A stretch of 64,000 bases of DNA from Clavelina lepadiformis (GCF_947623445.1 NC_135246.1:11391856-11455855); one strand, 5' to 3'; positions 12,501 to 30,370 are shown, counted from the stretch's first letter. The notes: generated by a model from the letters alone, not told the origin. Numbers and translations: made by a program.

Positions 12501-13870
12501 TCACGTTGTCATGAAAAGACTGTGATAGATGTCCTGACCTAGTGTTGTGTTTATAGATGGTCAAAGACCGGGTCTAATATATAAGTGCACAACCACAGTA
12601 TACAAGTGCCTTTGTATACTAGACCCCAAAGACTTTCGCTGTTGCAATCAATTTCCTGCTTACCAGCTGGTGGCTTGTTTTGTGTTTTTGTGCTTTGCAA
12701 TTACAGTAGATGAATGATGTTCTAGAGCTAGTAGGACAGCTTGTATTCACATGCTGAGATAAAATGGACGATATAGCTATTCTTTCTGACAACAGAATGG
12801 TGTAGCAAATAACAAGCAATCAAAAAACATTATGACACACAACACATGACTTTACATGGTCTGGATATATAAGCAAAGATACCCCCTTTGCAGCAATACT
12901 ACAACTTGTGTCATACCTGATTCTTCTCACCTTAATGAAATTGGATAAATCCAAACTGACCTTGCCGTTTCAGCTTAGCTACGCTTAAATCAATCGCAAT
13001 GCAACTCATCCTATCCCTATCCGTTTTTTGTCTATACATTTTTCACAAAGCCATTTGCTTCGAAGTTTTATTAAGAATATACATTTCCAATGTATCACTG
13101 TAGCCTACAGTGTGGTACTTAGCTTATACTTCATGCCGCTTACGGTTAACAACAAATAAGAATTTTGTTTGCATCTTTCGCATGTAGTGTAAACCATCCT
13201 TCATATGTGAGTCAGACGCAAAAATTTTGCGTCGCGTTCAGTATAATTAGACTTAATTTACATAGATTTGGCTCTGGAAAAAAGCATTTGTATGCTATAC
13301 AATATACAGCAAGTGATAACAGTTACGGTATTCACTTCACTCATCCAAACCACAATCTCTGAGTAAATCAATTTTTAGTTTGAAATAAATATGGATATTT
13401 TGCACCCTGTGCCCTATATACTTGTTTTATTGGGATTTTATAGTGTTTTGTTGAAAAAATTATGTTGTGTGTGCTGTCTTTTAATAGAGATATTGACATG
13501 CAATCTTTTTTATCTAGTCCTTATTATGCCCTGGTATTTTGTGTGCAGTGTTTGGAGTGAACACTTAGGTAGTGTTCTAAGCTATTACGATTTCATTATG
13601 CAGCTGTTTATACTAAAATGATTGATAAGGTTGTTTAATTAACTCAGGCTTCATTTGTGTAGGTTGTTCAAAATATTTTGCGACTTTTTAATACAAAAAC
13701 GGATGAATGGTAGAATATAAGACTGGGTATTTTACAATTGATACGCAATCATACCAGTATTTGTTTACATAACATTTTTTTAATGCAGCCAAGTGTAGAC
13801 ATTTGATGTTATAAGTAAATTTTGATTATTTTATGTGGGTAGTTTTTGTATTAATTGTTCAGTAATAAGT
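12501..13870. other. No gene called; upstream region of the CCDC137-like gene
   Basis: No domain-bearing open frame was found. A 76-codon frame at 13391-13621 is hydrophobic and Cys-rich but unsupported. A TTGTTCAG sequence just before 13863 could be a splice acceptor for a 5' UTR exon of the next gene. Confidence 0.4.
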
Positions 13871-14344
13871 ATGAAAAAAAATAAAATAAAAAGAGAAGTC
13901 CCTCGTTCGCACACTGCAGTAACTAAAGTAGAAACCAAATATGGAGGAATTGTTAAAAACAAACAAGTTCAAAATTTAAAGCAATTTCCAAGAGAAAAAC
14001 AAGATCGATTTACAAAAAGAGACAAAGGAAAATCAAGCTTTTTGAAATCGAAGCTGTCGGCTGAACCGTATCAACCAGACAATGACTTGGAAAAAGCCAA
14101 GAAAAATCGACGAATAAGTAACAGAAAATCCAAAAGAAAAAAGTTGCTGAAATCACTTCAAGAAAAAATGGCTGAAAAAGAAATGTGGACCGATCATGTA
14201 AAGTTTGGCGAAGTGGTTCTAAGACCCCCTGATTTAAGAACAAAACCCAGAAAAACAGAGACTAGGACAAAAAATTACAATAGCTTGCAATTTATGAAAA
14301 AGTTTGGAACTGAAGGAAACAAACTCATCATGAAAACTGATTAA
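13871..14344 (+). CDS. CCDC137-like basic nucleolar protein
   Basis: A single open frame of 157 codons starting MKKNKIKREVPRSH. It is very basic, with a Lys/Arg-rich helical stretch (about residues 75-110) followed by HVKFGEVVLRPPDL, the C-terminal signature of coiled-coil domain-containing protein 137. CCDC137 is a nucleolar protein in vertebrates, linked to retinoic-acid-receptor sequestration. The frame is open upstream to 13835, but the extra residues look like intron or UTR and a TTCAG acceptor lies just before 13863, so I start at the Met at 13871. Vertebrate CCDC137 is longer, so 5' coding exons could be missing. Its 3' end faces the 3' end of ERCC6, 0.64 kb away. Confidence 0.65.
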   Translation: MKKNKIKREVPRSHTAVTKVETKYGGIVKNKQVQNLKQFPREKQDRFTKRDKGKSSFLKSKLSAEPYQPDNDLEKAKKNRRISNRKSKRKKLLKSLQEKMAEKEMWTDHVKFGEVVLRPPDLRTKPRKTETRTKNYNSLQFMKKFGTEGNKLIMKTD

Positions 14345-14981
14345 AAGTATTCCTTGGGCTAGCAGTAATAAGCCTCAAAAATATGTTGTGTACTGTATAC
14401 AGTTATCCGTTATATGCGAGTTCTACTGTAATTTAAACTTCCATTACCATCCAATCTGCCCACATGAACTAGTGTTTTCTGTTGTGCCAGACATTTGTGT
14501 TATGATCAAGGTGAGCAGTGAACAAAAAAACTTTAAAGCTCCTATACCAGTATTTCAAATGTATTTTGATAACATTTCTTGAAACGTGACTCTCTACTCA
14601 AATTCCATTTGGCTGTTATTATGTATGGTTTTTGCTCAACAGTTGGTGTATAGGAATTTGATGCAATCTCCATGCAATTTATTTTGAATTCTCATAATTT
14701 TTTAGTCGGGTAATTTTGGGCCTTGGGTAATATTTGCATATTTTATTTTGATGCTACAGCAGTCAAGATGTTTGGCAGCTACTAGACAGAAAGCAGCCAT
14801 GTCAAAATTTGACAGAAAAACAAAGAATAATTTTACAGGTTACCACAATTGTTGCCACGCGTTATTGTTATGAGAGGCATAAACGGAATAGCTGATAAAA
14901 GATATTCACAACACTGTTTTCTGATAATAAAACATGATATGACAGATATGAAAATAAATAAAACACAGTTTTTGAAGAGAG

Positions 14982-17900
14982 TCAATGGAATTCTGGTTTT
15001 AACTTCCAAGAACATTCACCATCAGTGTCATTTACTTTCCAGCAGATCTGATGCAGCATTGACCTGAAGTTGGGTGCTTGGGAAATACTGACTTTTTCTT
15101 TAAAATTCGCCATCACTTGGCTGGTAGAAACTTCTTTCTGCTCACGCACAGAAATGGAAAACACTGTTATACTTTTTTAATTTATATCTCAAAGAACTTG
15201 AGATAGGTGACTTTTTGGTAGAGATCGACCGATATAGTTTTTTCAGGGCCGACATTAATTAATAGTAAAATGGAAAATATTGACAACAAAAATTTGGACA
15301 ATACAAACTCTAACACTTAACTTTTTTGAAATACTTCTATATACTTTTAAAACAAGTTGTGTTTCAAAAGCATGTGGTGCAAGTGAAACAAAAATAATTT
15401 TGAAGTTAAACAGCTGTGCATGCAAAACTTTCACTGCTATTTCTGCCTTGGCACTGTATAATGAGGACAATGCTGGCGACAGGTAAGCCTTGTTTATGAA
15501 GCGAGCCAAATTCTGCCGCCAGATTAAAAAAAGGCTGGTGCCAATATATGTCAAAATTTGAAATATCGCCAACGATAATAATCGGTCGATCCCTAATTTT
15601 CTCTTCTGACACACAAATAAACAAGGAACAGAGCAGTTTTACCGTAGTCATTAAACCATGAATATTAAGCGTAATAGCAGTTGTTCTCTACTTGTTTTTG
15701 AATACTTACACCAGGTCGGGAGGAAATAAATGATGCTAATGATCTAACCAGTAAGTCATCGTTTGTTAAATCTTTATCTAAATAAAATGCAAGCTGTTAT
15801 AACCATTGCCTTTAATTGAAGTTTCATCAAAATTAAAACATTGCGTTACCATCTAGATCACTGAATTCCTCTTCGTCTGAACTTTCGATTGGCTTCTCAA
15901 TGTGATTCCTCAGTTTCATTCTCTTGAGAAGGTCAGCGGATGAGCAAGGTCCTGCACAAATATTCTACTTAAATTTCAATAGCAAAAGTAATTAAAAGTG
16001 CTTGGAAGAGTAGTGTGGGCAGTGGTGAATATTGTGAGTATTTCAGTCACATGAACCTGAAGAGCTTTTAAAAGGTCCATGTATAGTCTCATCATCATCA
16101 CTACTGTTTGTGGTATCATACTTCTTTGCCGCAACCTTCTTTCGTTTTACGGTTTTTCCAAACCTGCAAAGTAAATCAAGATAATGCAAGGAACATAAAC
16201 GACATCATTTATTTAATAGACATTATGACTTCACCACATACTTTTTACGGGAAGCGCTTGGATACTGGTATTGTTGTCGTGAAAGTCTTAGATTGCGAAC
16301 TGCTTCTTTTGCCACTCGACTTGCTTCTGATTCAACTATTGCATAGTCAGAATTGGCACTATTCATGATAACATTATGTTGCATTGCACTGTGCACTCCT
16401 GCGATAAAAGGAACATCTTAACGTAAGAAGGCCTGCTTTCAGTCTTCTTCAGATACAAACCTTTATTAAGTAGTTTGGAAAGCACGTATTCGTCCGCTTT
16501 GTTGTTTCCTTCATCGTCTTTCTGTTGTTTAAATTTAGACTTCCGTACAACATTTTTCACTGCTTCTCCGTCAACATCTATATATGCAAGTTATCAATTA
16601 GCATTTTCCCTAAATGTTTTCATGAAACAAAGTAACTTTTAGCAAGCGCCACATCAGTATTACCAGGTTTATTCTTTTTCTTAGCACTTTTGTTTGAAGG
16701 CTTGGGAATACTTTTTGCTTTATTTTGTTTAAATTTTTCAAGAACTTTTAAATAAGAATCTTTCAGAGATCTTTTGCCCAATGAGGACTGAGTCTCCAGC
16801 ACTCCATTGCTCTCAACATCACCAACAATTTGATCTTTTTCCGATTCTATTGTTTCATTGGGCGTTGATTTAATAAAATCATTAGAAAGGAATTCTGGAT
16901 TGTTGTCATTATACTTTGTACTGGATGAAGAACAACAGGGTTCATTTGATCCATCAGGTTCAAATGATTGTAGAGATGATTTGGTAAGAGAAGATAGATG
17001 ATCCTGAGAGGTAGAGGTAACAGTACTGTTGGCGAAAGATGTACTAAAACTTTGTTGGTTGTCCTTAAGACCAGTTTCTTCTGATGTGCAAACTGGAGGA
17101 ATGTCATCATCAATATCTCCATTCGCTTCCAAGTTTTTGTTTCTGTTGAAGGCTTTGCTTTTATTTGTCAACAAAATAGACATTTGGCTGACATTTTTAT
17201 AAGCCACATCGGTCACCAGTTTTCGTGTGATATGTGATAAAGCTTTCCTATTATGGCTATTGCTGTTTCGTTGCAGTTGAATTTCTGATCCAGTGCCAGC
17301 AAAAATAGCAGCCGTTTCAGTTTTGCTTTTTTTATCATCCGTGGTCTGATCGCCAAGTGTAAATAGTTCATGCAAACTGTTTGCTTTAAAAAACCTTCTT
17401 TGCTTGGGATCTTTCAGGATCCGGTTGGACATAAAATGTTTGAAGATTTGCCTGCAGATGAAGGACTATTTTGTGCATATTCAAAAATGCAACAGTACTT
17501 TTTTTTCTAATTGCAACTCATTTATAAACATTGTACAGCTATGCTAGTAACCAGTTTTCAAACCACCACTACCTGTGATATATCTTTTCCTCAATTGTTC
17601 CTGTGGTTAGAAGCCGGTAAATAGTAACCTGTTTCTTTTGGCCAATTCTCCATGCTCTCTCCTGGGCTTGGGAATCAGTGCTGGGATTCCAGTCAGGATC
17701 ATAAAGAATAACCCTGACAAACCAAAATTATTTTTGGTATTCCTCAACTTTCGAGTATTTGTAAATTGTGTTCCAAACAATAATTAACGTTATGATTAGA
17801 TCAAATATGTTATTTAGACTGGGCTTTATTTCCCTTTAATACCTATCAGCCCCAATCAGATTGACCCCTAGCCCACCAACTCTTGTTGTTAGGATAAAGA

Positions 17901-20900
17901 CGAAGATGTTAGGATCCTGTACAGTAGTTCAAAGTGTTATTTACTATGTACAACGTACATGGCTAATGAAAATCGAAGGCAACAATACTTTTACTTACAC
18001 TATTAAATTTATTTATCATGGGCTGCCGTGAACTTATGGCTGATCCACCATGCATTGTCAGGTACGTGTAGTTTTGGCTCTTGATGAAATCCTCAAGAAC
18101 ATCAAGCATCTGATAAAAAATCATCAAAGTAATAAAAAATAACTTATTTACAAAAACACTTGCATTGCTATTATATATACTCAATTGAAATTTGTAAAAT
18201 TTGAAAGAACTTCAATTCAACCATTTTGCTCTGTGTGAAGAGGAGGACCTTCTTCTTCTGCTTCTTCCAAATGCGGAGTAATGATTCAACCACGATCATC
18301 TTTCCTGACCGCTTCCAGTGGCCAAACCTTTTTTCATCATCAGGACCAGGAATTTCTTCTCCGGCGAGTAACTTATGACCTCCGGTGTATAAATCTGGAT
18401 GGTTGCATATTTTCCGAAGATGGATCAGTCCGACAAATATCTACATTCCCATCGTGTTAGTTAGAATAAATATATCAAATTACTCTGAGTGACCTGTGGG
18501 CAGTTGAATCATTTCATGATCAGCTGGTTGCAAATATTGATACCTTTAAACTTCCACGAAGGATGGATTCAACTGAATCAGAGTTGAGATAGTTTTGATA
18601 AACTTCCACCTGCTGGTCTGTAAGTGAACAAAAGAGGACCTGGTCCCGTTTCTCTGGAAGTTTGATGTGCGATTGCACATCTTGTTTCAACCGACGCAAC
18701 AAGTATGGTGCAATTGTGTTGCGAAGCATGCATGCACATTTGTAGGCTGTTTGCACCTGCAAGTTATCCAATAGAGCATAAATATGAAGTTCAAAGTGCT
18801 AAAGTTGAACAGCGCTAAAATTGATAAAATTGATTCATGACAATAAATTTCAATGAAGAATTACACAGAAATGAGGCTTGAAAATTACTGCTTACCTGTA
18901 TTTCAGATGCATTAGCATAACCACCTTGAATAATGGGGACTGAAAACTGTTCCATAAAAACTTGCAGTGTACCGAGTTTTCCGGGAAAAACAAAGTCAAA
19001 AAGTGACCACAACTCACGTAAGTGATTTTGAATGGGAGACCCAGACAGAATAATTCGGTGAGGAGTTGCAAACTAAGAACAAATATCACCATCACAGCTT
19101 GTTCCAAGGGCAATAATAAGTAAAAAAACTGTGAGCCAACTGTTTAGAGGCAAGTAGGTTTTGAAATGAAACCTCACCATTTTGACAGAATGAGTTATTG
19201 TTGCCTCTGGGTTCCTTATTTTATGCCCCTCGTCTAAAATTACGTAATGCCAGCTCTTCGACAGCAGATTTTCTAGTGCCAGCCTGACACGCTCATATGA
19301 CGTGACCAAAATGCCACGAGACAGAGTCATATTGTCTATCAACGCACTCTACAAACACATTATCTTCAGTTGTTTGAAGTTTCATGGAATACATTCCTTC
19401 ACAGCTTTGTAAGCCATGACATGTACTGCTTTTACCTGGGATCCTTTGTGTGTGCCTGAGTTGTGCAAAATTGCAACTCGAAGTGATGGTGCCCATGAGT
19501 GTAGTTCTCTTACCCACTGATGCATGACTGTGGCAGGAGCAACAATAAGTACAGGACCTAGACCATGGTAACTACAAAAGTAAAAGAACAGCTACAAATC
19601 ACACATCATGGCGCAATATTTATACTAATATGATAATACATACTTGTACGATGCATCATAGTCATGAACTTTGGACTTCTGCAATGCAGCTAGAAAAGCA
19701 ATAACTTGTATCGTCTTTCCAAGACCCATTTCATCACCCAAAATACCACCAGTTTGTTGAGTGTGAAGCTCCCAGAGCCATTTGACGCCAGTTTTTTGGT
19801 ACCTGAAGCATGGGAAACGTAAGATAATTACAGAACATTAGATAAAAAACAGGAAGTTGTAATTTATTAGTTAGCTACGGAATCAATTTATAGTAAAATA
19901 ATAACAAGGCCATACTTGTAAAGTCTTTGCCATATTCTTCCTGGAACCTTCAAGCCCCCTGGCAAAATCTTGTCTTCTGGTTCCTCATATCCTTCTTGCA
20001 TGTCTTTCAGCAATTGCTTTTTGTAATGAGCAAGTCGTTTTTGATGGTTCTTTGGATTTGCGTCATCGACTATAACACGTCTGAAAATAGTGTAAACATA
20101 TATATTATACAAAATCAGACTTGGAATATTTTTGCCAAATGCTTTTAATTTTAATGAATCTAAATCATAAGTAGATCACATTGAAACCTTCTGCAGGGTA
20201 ACTTTTGATCTAATTCTTCCTCCAACTCCACATCATCACACTCTAAAAACATAGCAATCATATAAACACATCTTGTTGCCAATAGGGCTTATTATATAAC
20301 TTGTAAATATGTCAAAACAAAGTCATTTCATAACAGCAGGAATTATCAACCTCCATAATCATCTGATGGAACATAATCGTCTTCATCTTTTTTTGATTCT
20401 TTTGTTTCCTTTTTAACATTGGACGCTTTTGTTGGTGATAAACAAAGGTTATCACTTGCAGAAAGTTTTTCTTTCTGTTTCTTCTTAATTGGTGATGATT
20501 GCTCATTATTTTTCAAGGGCTTCTCTGGTTGCTTACTTTTTTTCTGCAAGTTGTCTGTATCGTTGGAAAATAAAGAATCTCCAAAAGTACCATCCAACTT
20601 GATAGCTGGTTTAGTTGTTTTCAATTTTTTAGCTGGTACAGCCAGAGGTGTTGGAGTAGCAAGACCACGTTTTATTAATACTTTTCTTTCCTTGAGTGTT
20701 TTCGCACTTGAAAAATCTATATCTATACAATATGCAAACATGAAGTACTTTCATACATGAAACGTTAAGAGTTAGTTTAACACTTGATAATTTAGTAATG
20801 AGTGAGTAGCTCGCAGGGATGCAATCTTGAAGACCAAGGCAAGAACACAGAAAGAAGATCAAAGCATTGTTACTAAAATTGGTTTAAATGTTTACCAACT

Positions 20901-22596
20901 TAACTCAAAATTTTAACAAATCTCAATTTATTTCAATAGCATTTGGTCCAATCCTTGCATGATAAATTTATTGCAATCTCGGGTTTCTAGTGTTCGCCCA
21001 GTTAACAGCTTTTACTCACCTAAAACACTGGCAGTCGATGTTCTAGTTATTTCCTGGTTTGACAAAACATTATTGGCTTCTGTTTTTTCTAAGGAACAAA
21101 ATATACTGATTAAAAATGTGGCCTGCTATGGGTCATGATAATGTTGCTCTAACCAGCTAATTTGTATCTGTATCTTGATATGGTGAGATAATCTTTATCC
21201 TCAGATTAATCGAAAGTATTTGCACGACCTAAACCCAGTGATGAGTTCTCATGGCTCGAGTCCTGGTTATCAAGCTAGCCTTTGTGCAAGTTCCGATTGT
21301 CACACATTTTTTATTTTAATTTTTTATTTTATATAGTATTGCCCAAATTTAGGACTGTCCACCAGGCCCACTGAACAGGAGCAGGTGTCATTATTGCATT
21401 GCCCAAAGGCATTACAACGGTATGGTGCCACTTGGCATCGAACATGGAACACAAGCCCCATTTGTTGCAATGGCAGCGCTCAAACAACTCGGCTACCAAT
21501 CCGACTTGCCTAGAATCTTTTTGTCAAATATGCATACCCTTTAAATTTTTGTTGGCTTCATCATTAAGAAGATGGAGGGAAAACTGTGTTTTGTCCAAGT
21601 TTGTTGAAAGTGACCTCAGTCGCTGCTGGTACTTTTGAATTTGTGAATTAAGTGATTTCAATTTCAACAAACTAACTTCTGAATAGTTTTTACTTGATAT
21701 ATGAGAACGTTGCTTTTCAGTTTGTTCAAGAAGAATGTTTATATTGCTGTAAGAATAAAAAATATATAAGGATTTTGCTCAGTACCACTTCGTCAATGGA
21801 ATTGGTACGGTAATGGAATATTATTTATCCTTGAACAAAGGAAAATTTTTGGATGACTTAAACTTGGTGATTAGTCCTCACCACGCAGGGCTCAATTTTG
21901 TGCTTTCCAATGAATGCACTTTTATTTTTATAGGTATAATAAAAGTTTCAACTCTTTATCAATAATATTACTAAACAGCACTATGATGTTTTTCAGCACA
22001 TAATATACCATTTTACACCATGATCCTGATCATTGAAAAAGATTATTCATATAATAGCATATGCTACCTTTCTTTGTATTATTATAAAAAAAATTAAAAG
22101 TAACTTTTAAAATTTCAAGTGTTTTAACTAACCGAATGTCTCTTTTAATGGATTCAATTTTCTTTAGAAGATCATGGGCTTGTTTTTCAAGAAAAGCTTT
22201 GTTAAACTTCTCAACGATTCCTGGAAATAATTTTATTTATAGGTGCAATACCTTACTTGCTAGACTAGCAATTCTATGCAATTGAATTTTCTTTGAATAC
22301 ATTAAAACTAAGATTTTGCTAATCTATATAGAAGCTAACATTTTAACTAAGCTATAGGCTATAACCTACATCACATTGAAACAAAAAAAACATTGGAACA
22401 CTTGTAATTTTTGCTGTATAACCAAAGCAATGTTTAAAAAGTCTAGGCTAATACATCATTGTGCATATTTTCAAAGTGAATACTTGCCCTTTTGCAAGAT
22501 ATTTGCATCGTAAATGTCCACTCCTGGAATGAGCTCAAGTTCACTGTCTTGATGGGAAACAACATCTGGGTCGCTTTCACACTCAACGCTATCCAT
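14982..22596 (-). CDS. ERCC6: ERCC6/CSB, SWI/SNF-family ATPase of transcription-coupled repair
   Basis: Twenty-three coding exons join in phase to 1328 aa: 22596-22488, 22220-22133, 21746-21538, 21088-21020, 20722-20351, 20242-20188, 20080-19916, 19802-19644, 19571-19436, 19348-19178, 19072-18896, 18756-18544, 18440-18222, 18109-17999, 17916-17843, 17713-17573, 17451-16664, 16577-16461, 16398-16242, 16163-16057, 15951-15850, 15777-15712, 15163-14982. Residues about 37-136 are a coiled coil. The ATPase core shows GDEMGLGKT (378-386), DEGH (493-496), SGSPIQN and the ERAWRIGQ motif (794-801). A low-complexity tail follows, then the C-terminal winged-helix/ubiquitin-binding region ending [11 protein letters not shown] remodels chromatin at stalled RNA polymerase II. 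The human protein is about 1490 aa. Intron 1 uses a GC donor. Assignment is very secure; individual splice sites are predictions. Confidence 0.95.
21187..21512 (-). repeat. tRNA-derived SINE in ERCC6 intron 3
   Basis: Near full-length relative of the copy at 7960-8268. On the minus strand the head has GGTAGCCGAGTTG (A-box-like) and GTTCGATGCC (B-box-like), followed by the shared body GGCCTGGTGGACAG and an AT-rich tail. It is in the sense orientation of ERCC6. Confidence 0.75.
21817..21890 (-). repeat. SINE tail fragment in ERCC6 intron 2
   Basis: ATTATTTATCCTTGAACAAA, then GATGACTTAAACTTGGTGAT, matches the tail part of the SINE at 21187-21512 (TAATCTTTATCCTCAG ... GACCTAAACCCAGTGATGAG). The tRNA-like head is absent. 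Confidence 0.55.
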
Positions 22597-23489
22597 TTCT
22601 TGCAGGTCAGCCGAAACCAGTTACGTCACTAACAACTATACATAATAGTTAAATTTGCTTCAAATCAGCCTAAGCATTTACAAAAAACTGAAGAGTAGTC
22701 TACCACACAACAAAAACAAACTCGGTCAAATAGCAGTGGTGAAAACACGTCTTAATGGTTCTGAACTCATGACACAAGTCGAGTTAGTAAAATTTATCAA
22801 GTTCAAGTCTTAACACATGCCAAGTCACAAACAAGTCAATATTTACGATTTGTTTTTCGTTTTAGGTCGATGATAAACGGCTTTCTGAACACTCGCAACA
22901 TCGCTAAATATAAGAATGAAGTAATTTGTTTTGTGATTGGAGTCAAGTTAACTGATATTTTCAAGCTGACACAAATCAGGGCTTTGAAGCACTAAAATAC
23001 AAGTGAAGTCTTTCCAAAATCCTAACTGGAGTCTTTTCACCTCTGTCGAATAGAATTGAGAAAACCGTTTTTACAGAAAGTTGTGTAACTCATTTGCAGC
23101 GTGTTTACTGGAGCATGTAATGCACAACCACTGTCGTGGTCATTGATCAGCTGATGACATATGACATGTACAAATCTTATATACTGTACTATAATTATAT
23201 TGCTATTGACAAGATCAAAAAATTGGAAAAATCATGAAAAACATAATCAGAAAGATTTGGAAAATTAACATGAGCTTGTCTCTTTCGCTTACGCAACTTA
23301 TATTTTTATCTTGAATAAAACCTAACCGCAACACTTTTTGTTTTCAGGTTTCTCAGCTAAGGTGCTTTCCCGATAGGATACTTTATGTATAATTTGCTAT
23401 AGTAACATGCAGAAAATTTGCTTGTATAGATGAAGTTTTTTGTTTTGATTAGACCGATGGTAATGAAATTTTAAACTTACTGTGTTAGT
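22597..23489. promoter_or_regulatory. Shared intergenic promoter region of ERCC6 (-) and PARG (+)
   Basis: The two start codons face away from each other 893 bp apart, so both promoters must lie here unless 5' UTR introns extend further. The interval also contains a hAT MITE (22734-23045), leaving roughly 140 bp on the ERCC6 side and 440 bp on the PARG side. I cannot identify individual transcription-factor sites. Confidence 0.55.
22734..23045. mobile_element. hAT-type MITE, 312 bp, in the ERCC6-PARG promoter interval
   Basis: Ends are CAGTGGTGAAAA and TTTTCACCTCTG. Flanks TCAAATAG (22726-22733) and TCGAATAG (23046-23053) match at 7 of 8 positions. The interior has AAGTC-type motifs like the elements at 10486 and 12122, so it may be a distant member of that family. 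Confidence 0.8.
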
Positions 23490-28450
<4,961 letters not shown>

Positions 28451-28805
28451 CCTTGGTTCATGTCATAAATTTTAATGTACTTTGTTCTAGTAAATGATGC
28501 ACTTCTTTCAATCGTTGGTCTTTATTTGGATAAACCACTTTTGAAAAGTTTGTGTGCTTACATTGTTGCAAATATAAAGGCTCACATTATGAGTTAGCAT
28601 CTTCAAAAATGATGTTCTACTGATGTTAAAAACAGTAAACATGACACATGCCTTCTGTCTTCCAATTACAGCTAATAGAAGACGTTTCGGAGATTTGAAA
28701 TGAACACAAAATACTTTCTCTGCTCAGCTGTCAGCTGCTCTTAAATAATAGAATAAAATAAATAGAGTAAAACTGTCCGTTATCCAGACTGCCACCAAAA
28801 GAATT

Positions 28806-30068
28806 TCAGGTCTTTTTCCTTTTTTTGCTGCCAGATGACGTCTGTTTCCGTTTGCTTGGTTTTGCATATTTTGCTTCCAGGTTATCCAGAAAAGAAGTCA
28901 TTTCTTTCTGCCGATTATCTTGTCGCTTTTGAATCAGTTGTTTAAGTGCTTCTTCGCCAGTGGCCTTCCCTAAAGTAAATAATTCAACCATTTTAGCTAT
29001 TTGCAACTATTAACTTTGCCCAATACAGACAAACTAAAGGTGAGTACAACATTTTTGAAAACTTTTACCTAAACCGAGTTTTTTCCTGGCCTGTTCAGCT
29101 TCTTTTGCCTCGGTTTTATAAAACCTCTCTCTTTTCTTGCGCTTTGCCGTTGGTTCTTTGGAAAAAACATCATAATCTGGCAGTTCTTTTTCATCAATCG
29201 CTTCTTGCAGGATTTTCCTTTAGGAAAGTGGAAAGTAGTCAAAGGAAATTAATTGGCCAACAGATTTATCAAGAGATTACAACCACTCTCGATTAGATAA
29301 TCACCATTCCCTACCTAAACCGTGGTTCATCTTCAATAGTTGAACACATTTGATTTTCAAATATTTTATCCATGTCGCCTTCACACTTGAGGTAAATTGC
29401 TTTAAGATCTTCAGCCTCCTTTGTAGATCCTTTATAAGACTCTTCAAACTTTTTCATGTCCTCAACTGTTATCTAACATAGTGAGTGATTAACTTAAGCA
29501 GACCCATTTGTGTGGCCAACTTAAGGAACACCCAAAAATCAGCATAGAAAAAAGAAACAGTGATTATTACATTGAACATTGCTTTCCAATATTGAGTCCA
29601 GTCATCGATATTTTCTCTGCATATTGAGTTAGTATCACCCACTTCACCGTCTGTATCATAAATTGAACGCAAATCTTGATCAAGTAGAATGCTGCTCACT
29701 TTGGACAAAATCTGAAACAAAAGCAAATATAATTTCAGTCTCTCACAATAGCCCAATCTGGATTTAGAAGAATGACGCTGTCTGCCATGAAATGCAGATT
29801 TATTTATACATGGGGGACTACAATGAATTGAAAATGAAGCCTAAACAACAGCAATGCCAGTGAGCATATTCATTTTGAAAACTATCACCTGAAACTTTTT
29901 CGTGGCAAGATCTTTGTTTGATTCCGCAGCTCTATCTGGGTGAACTTTTAGTGACATTTTCCGATAAGCGTATTTTATTTTTTTCGCAGATGCTGTTTTG
30001 ACAACATCAAGGATTTGATAAAGATCACGAATTCCAAAATATTTCTCACATTCGTCTAATAAACCCAT
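28806..30068 (-). CDS. DNAJC9: DnaJ homologue DNAJC9, J-domain histone H3-H4 co-chaperone
   Basis: Five exons, 30068-29889, 29711-29571, 29472-29315, 29217-29069 and 28969-28806, join in phase to 263 aa (human about 260). The protein starts MGLLDECEKYFG, matching the family N-terminus, so I use this Met and not the in-frame one at 30092. The J domain carries HPD at 43-45 within KVHPDRAAE. The later part has DWTQYW, EESYKGS and the acidic/basic C-terminal helices ending KYAKPSKRK. In vertebrates DNAJC9 recruits HSP70 to histones H3-H4 during nucleosome assembly. It converges with PARG, with 355 bp between stop codons. Confidence 0.95.
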
Positions 30069-30269
30069 TTTAAACAGCTTTTTAAACTTCAAGCAACAGC
30101 CCTGCTTGTCAAAAGTTCATGGAATTATCAAAACTGTATAAGTTTGGTCTTCTCTGGAAACTGCCGAGTCTAGTACAACGGTTACTTACCATTTCCAAAC
30201 AAATTTTTACTTTACATAAGTTTGTCGTGGCGAAGTCACATAAGAGTAAATGTTGCAACGTGCACAGAA

Positions 30270-30370
30270 CACTGATTTATAATAAATAAAGAATTGAGAC
30301 TTCAGTGCACACTGTCACACCAAAGTTTACATACTTGCAAGCACAAGCTCTCAATGAAAACTGCCAAATT
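30270..30370. repeat. Unnamed interspersed repeat, copy 2
   Basis: ATAAAGAATTGAGACTTCAG, CAGTGCACACTGTCACACCA, then CTCAATGAAAACTGCC match the order of blocks at 8925-9085. The block TTGGTTGTTTAAACACCAAT at 30649-30668 belongs to the same family and is directly followed by the transposon at 30674. Confidence 0.5.

Noticed and set aside
13391..13621. 76-codon hydrophobic, Cys-rich frame starting MDILHPVPY
   Set aside because: It looks like a membrane peptide, but AT-rich DNA often gives hydrophobic frames. No homologue is recognised and there is no splice or promoter context.
15255..15614. 119-codon minus-strand frame between the last two ERCC6 exons
   Set aside because: It lies within the last ERCC6 intron, whose flanking exons join in phase without it, and shows no CSB-like sequence.
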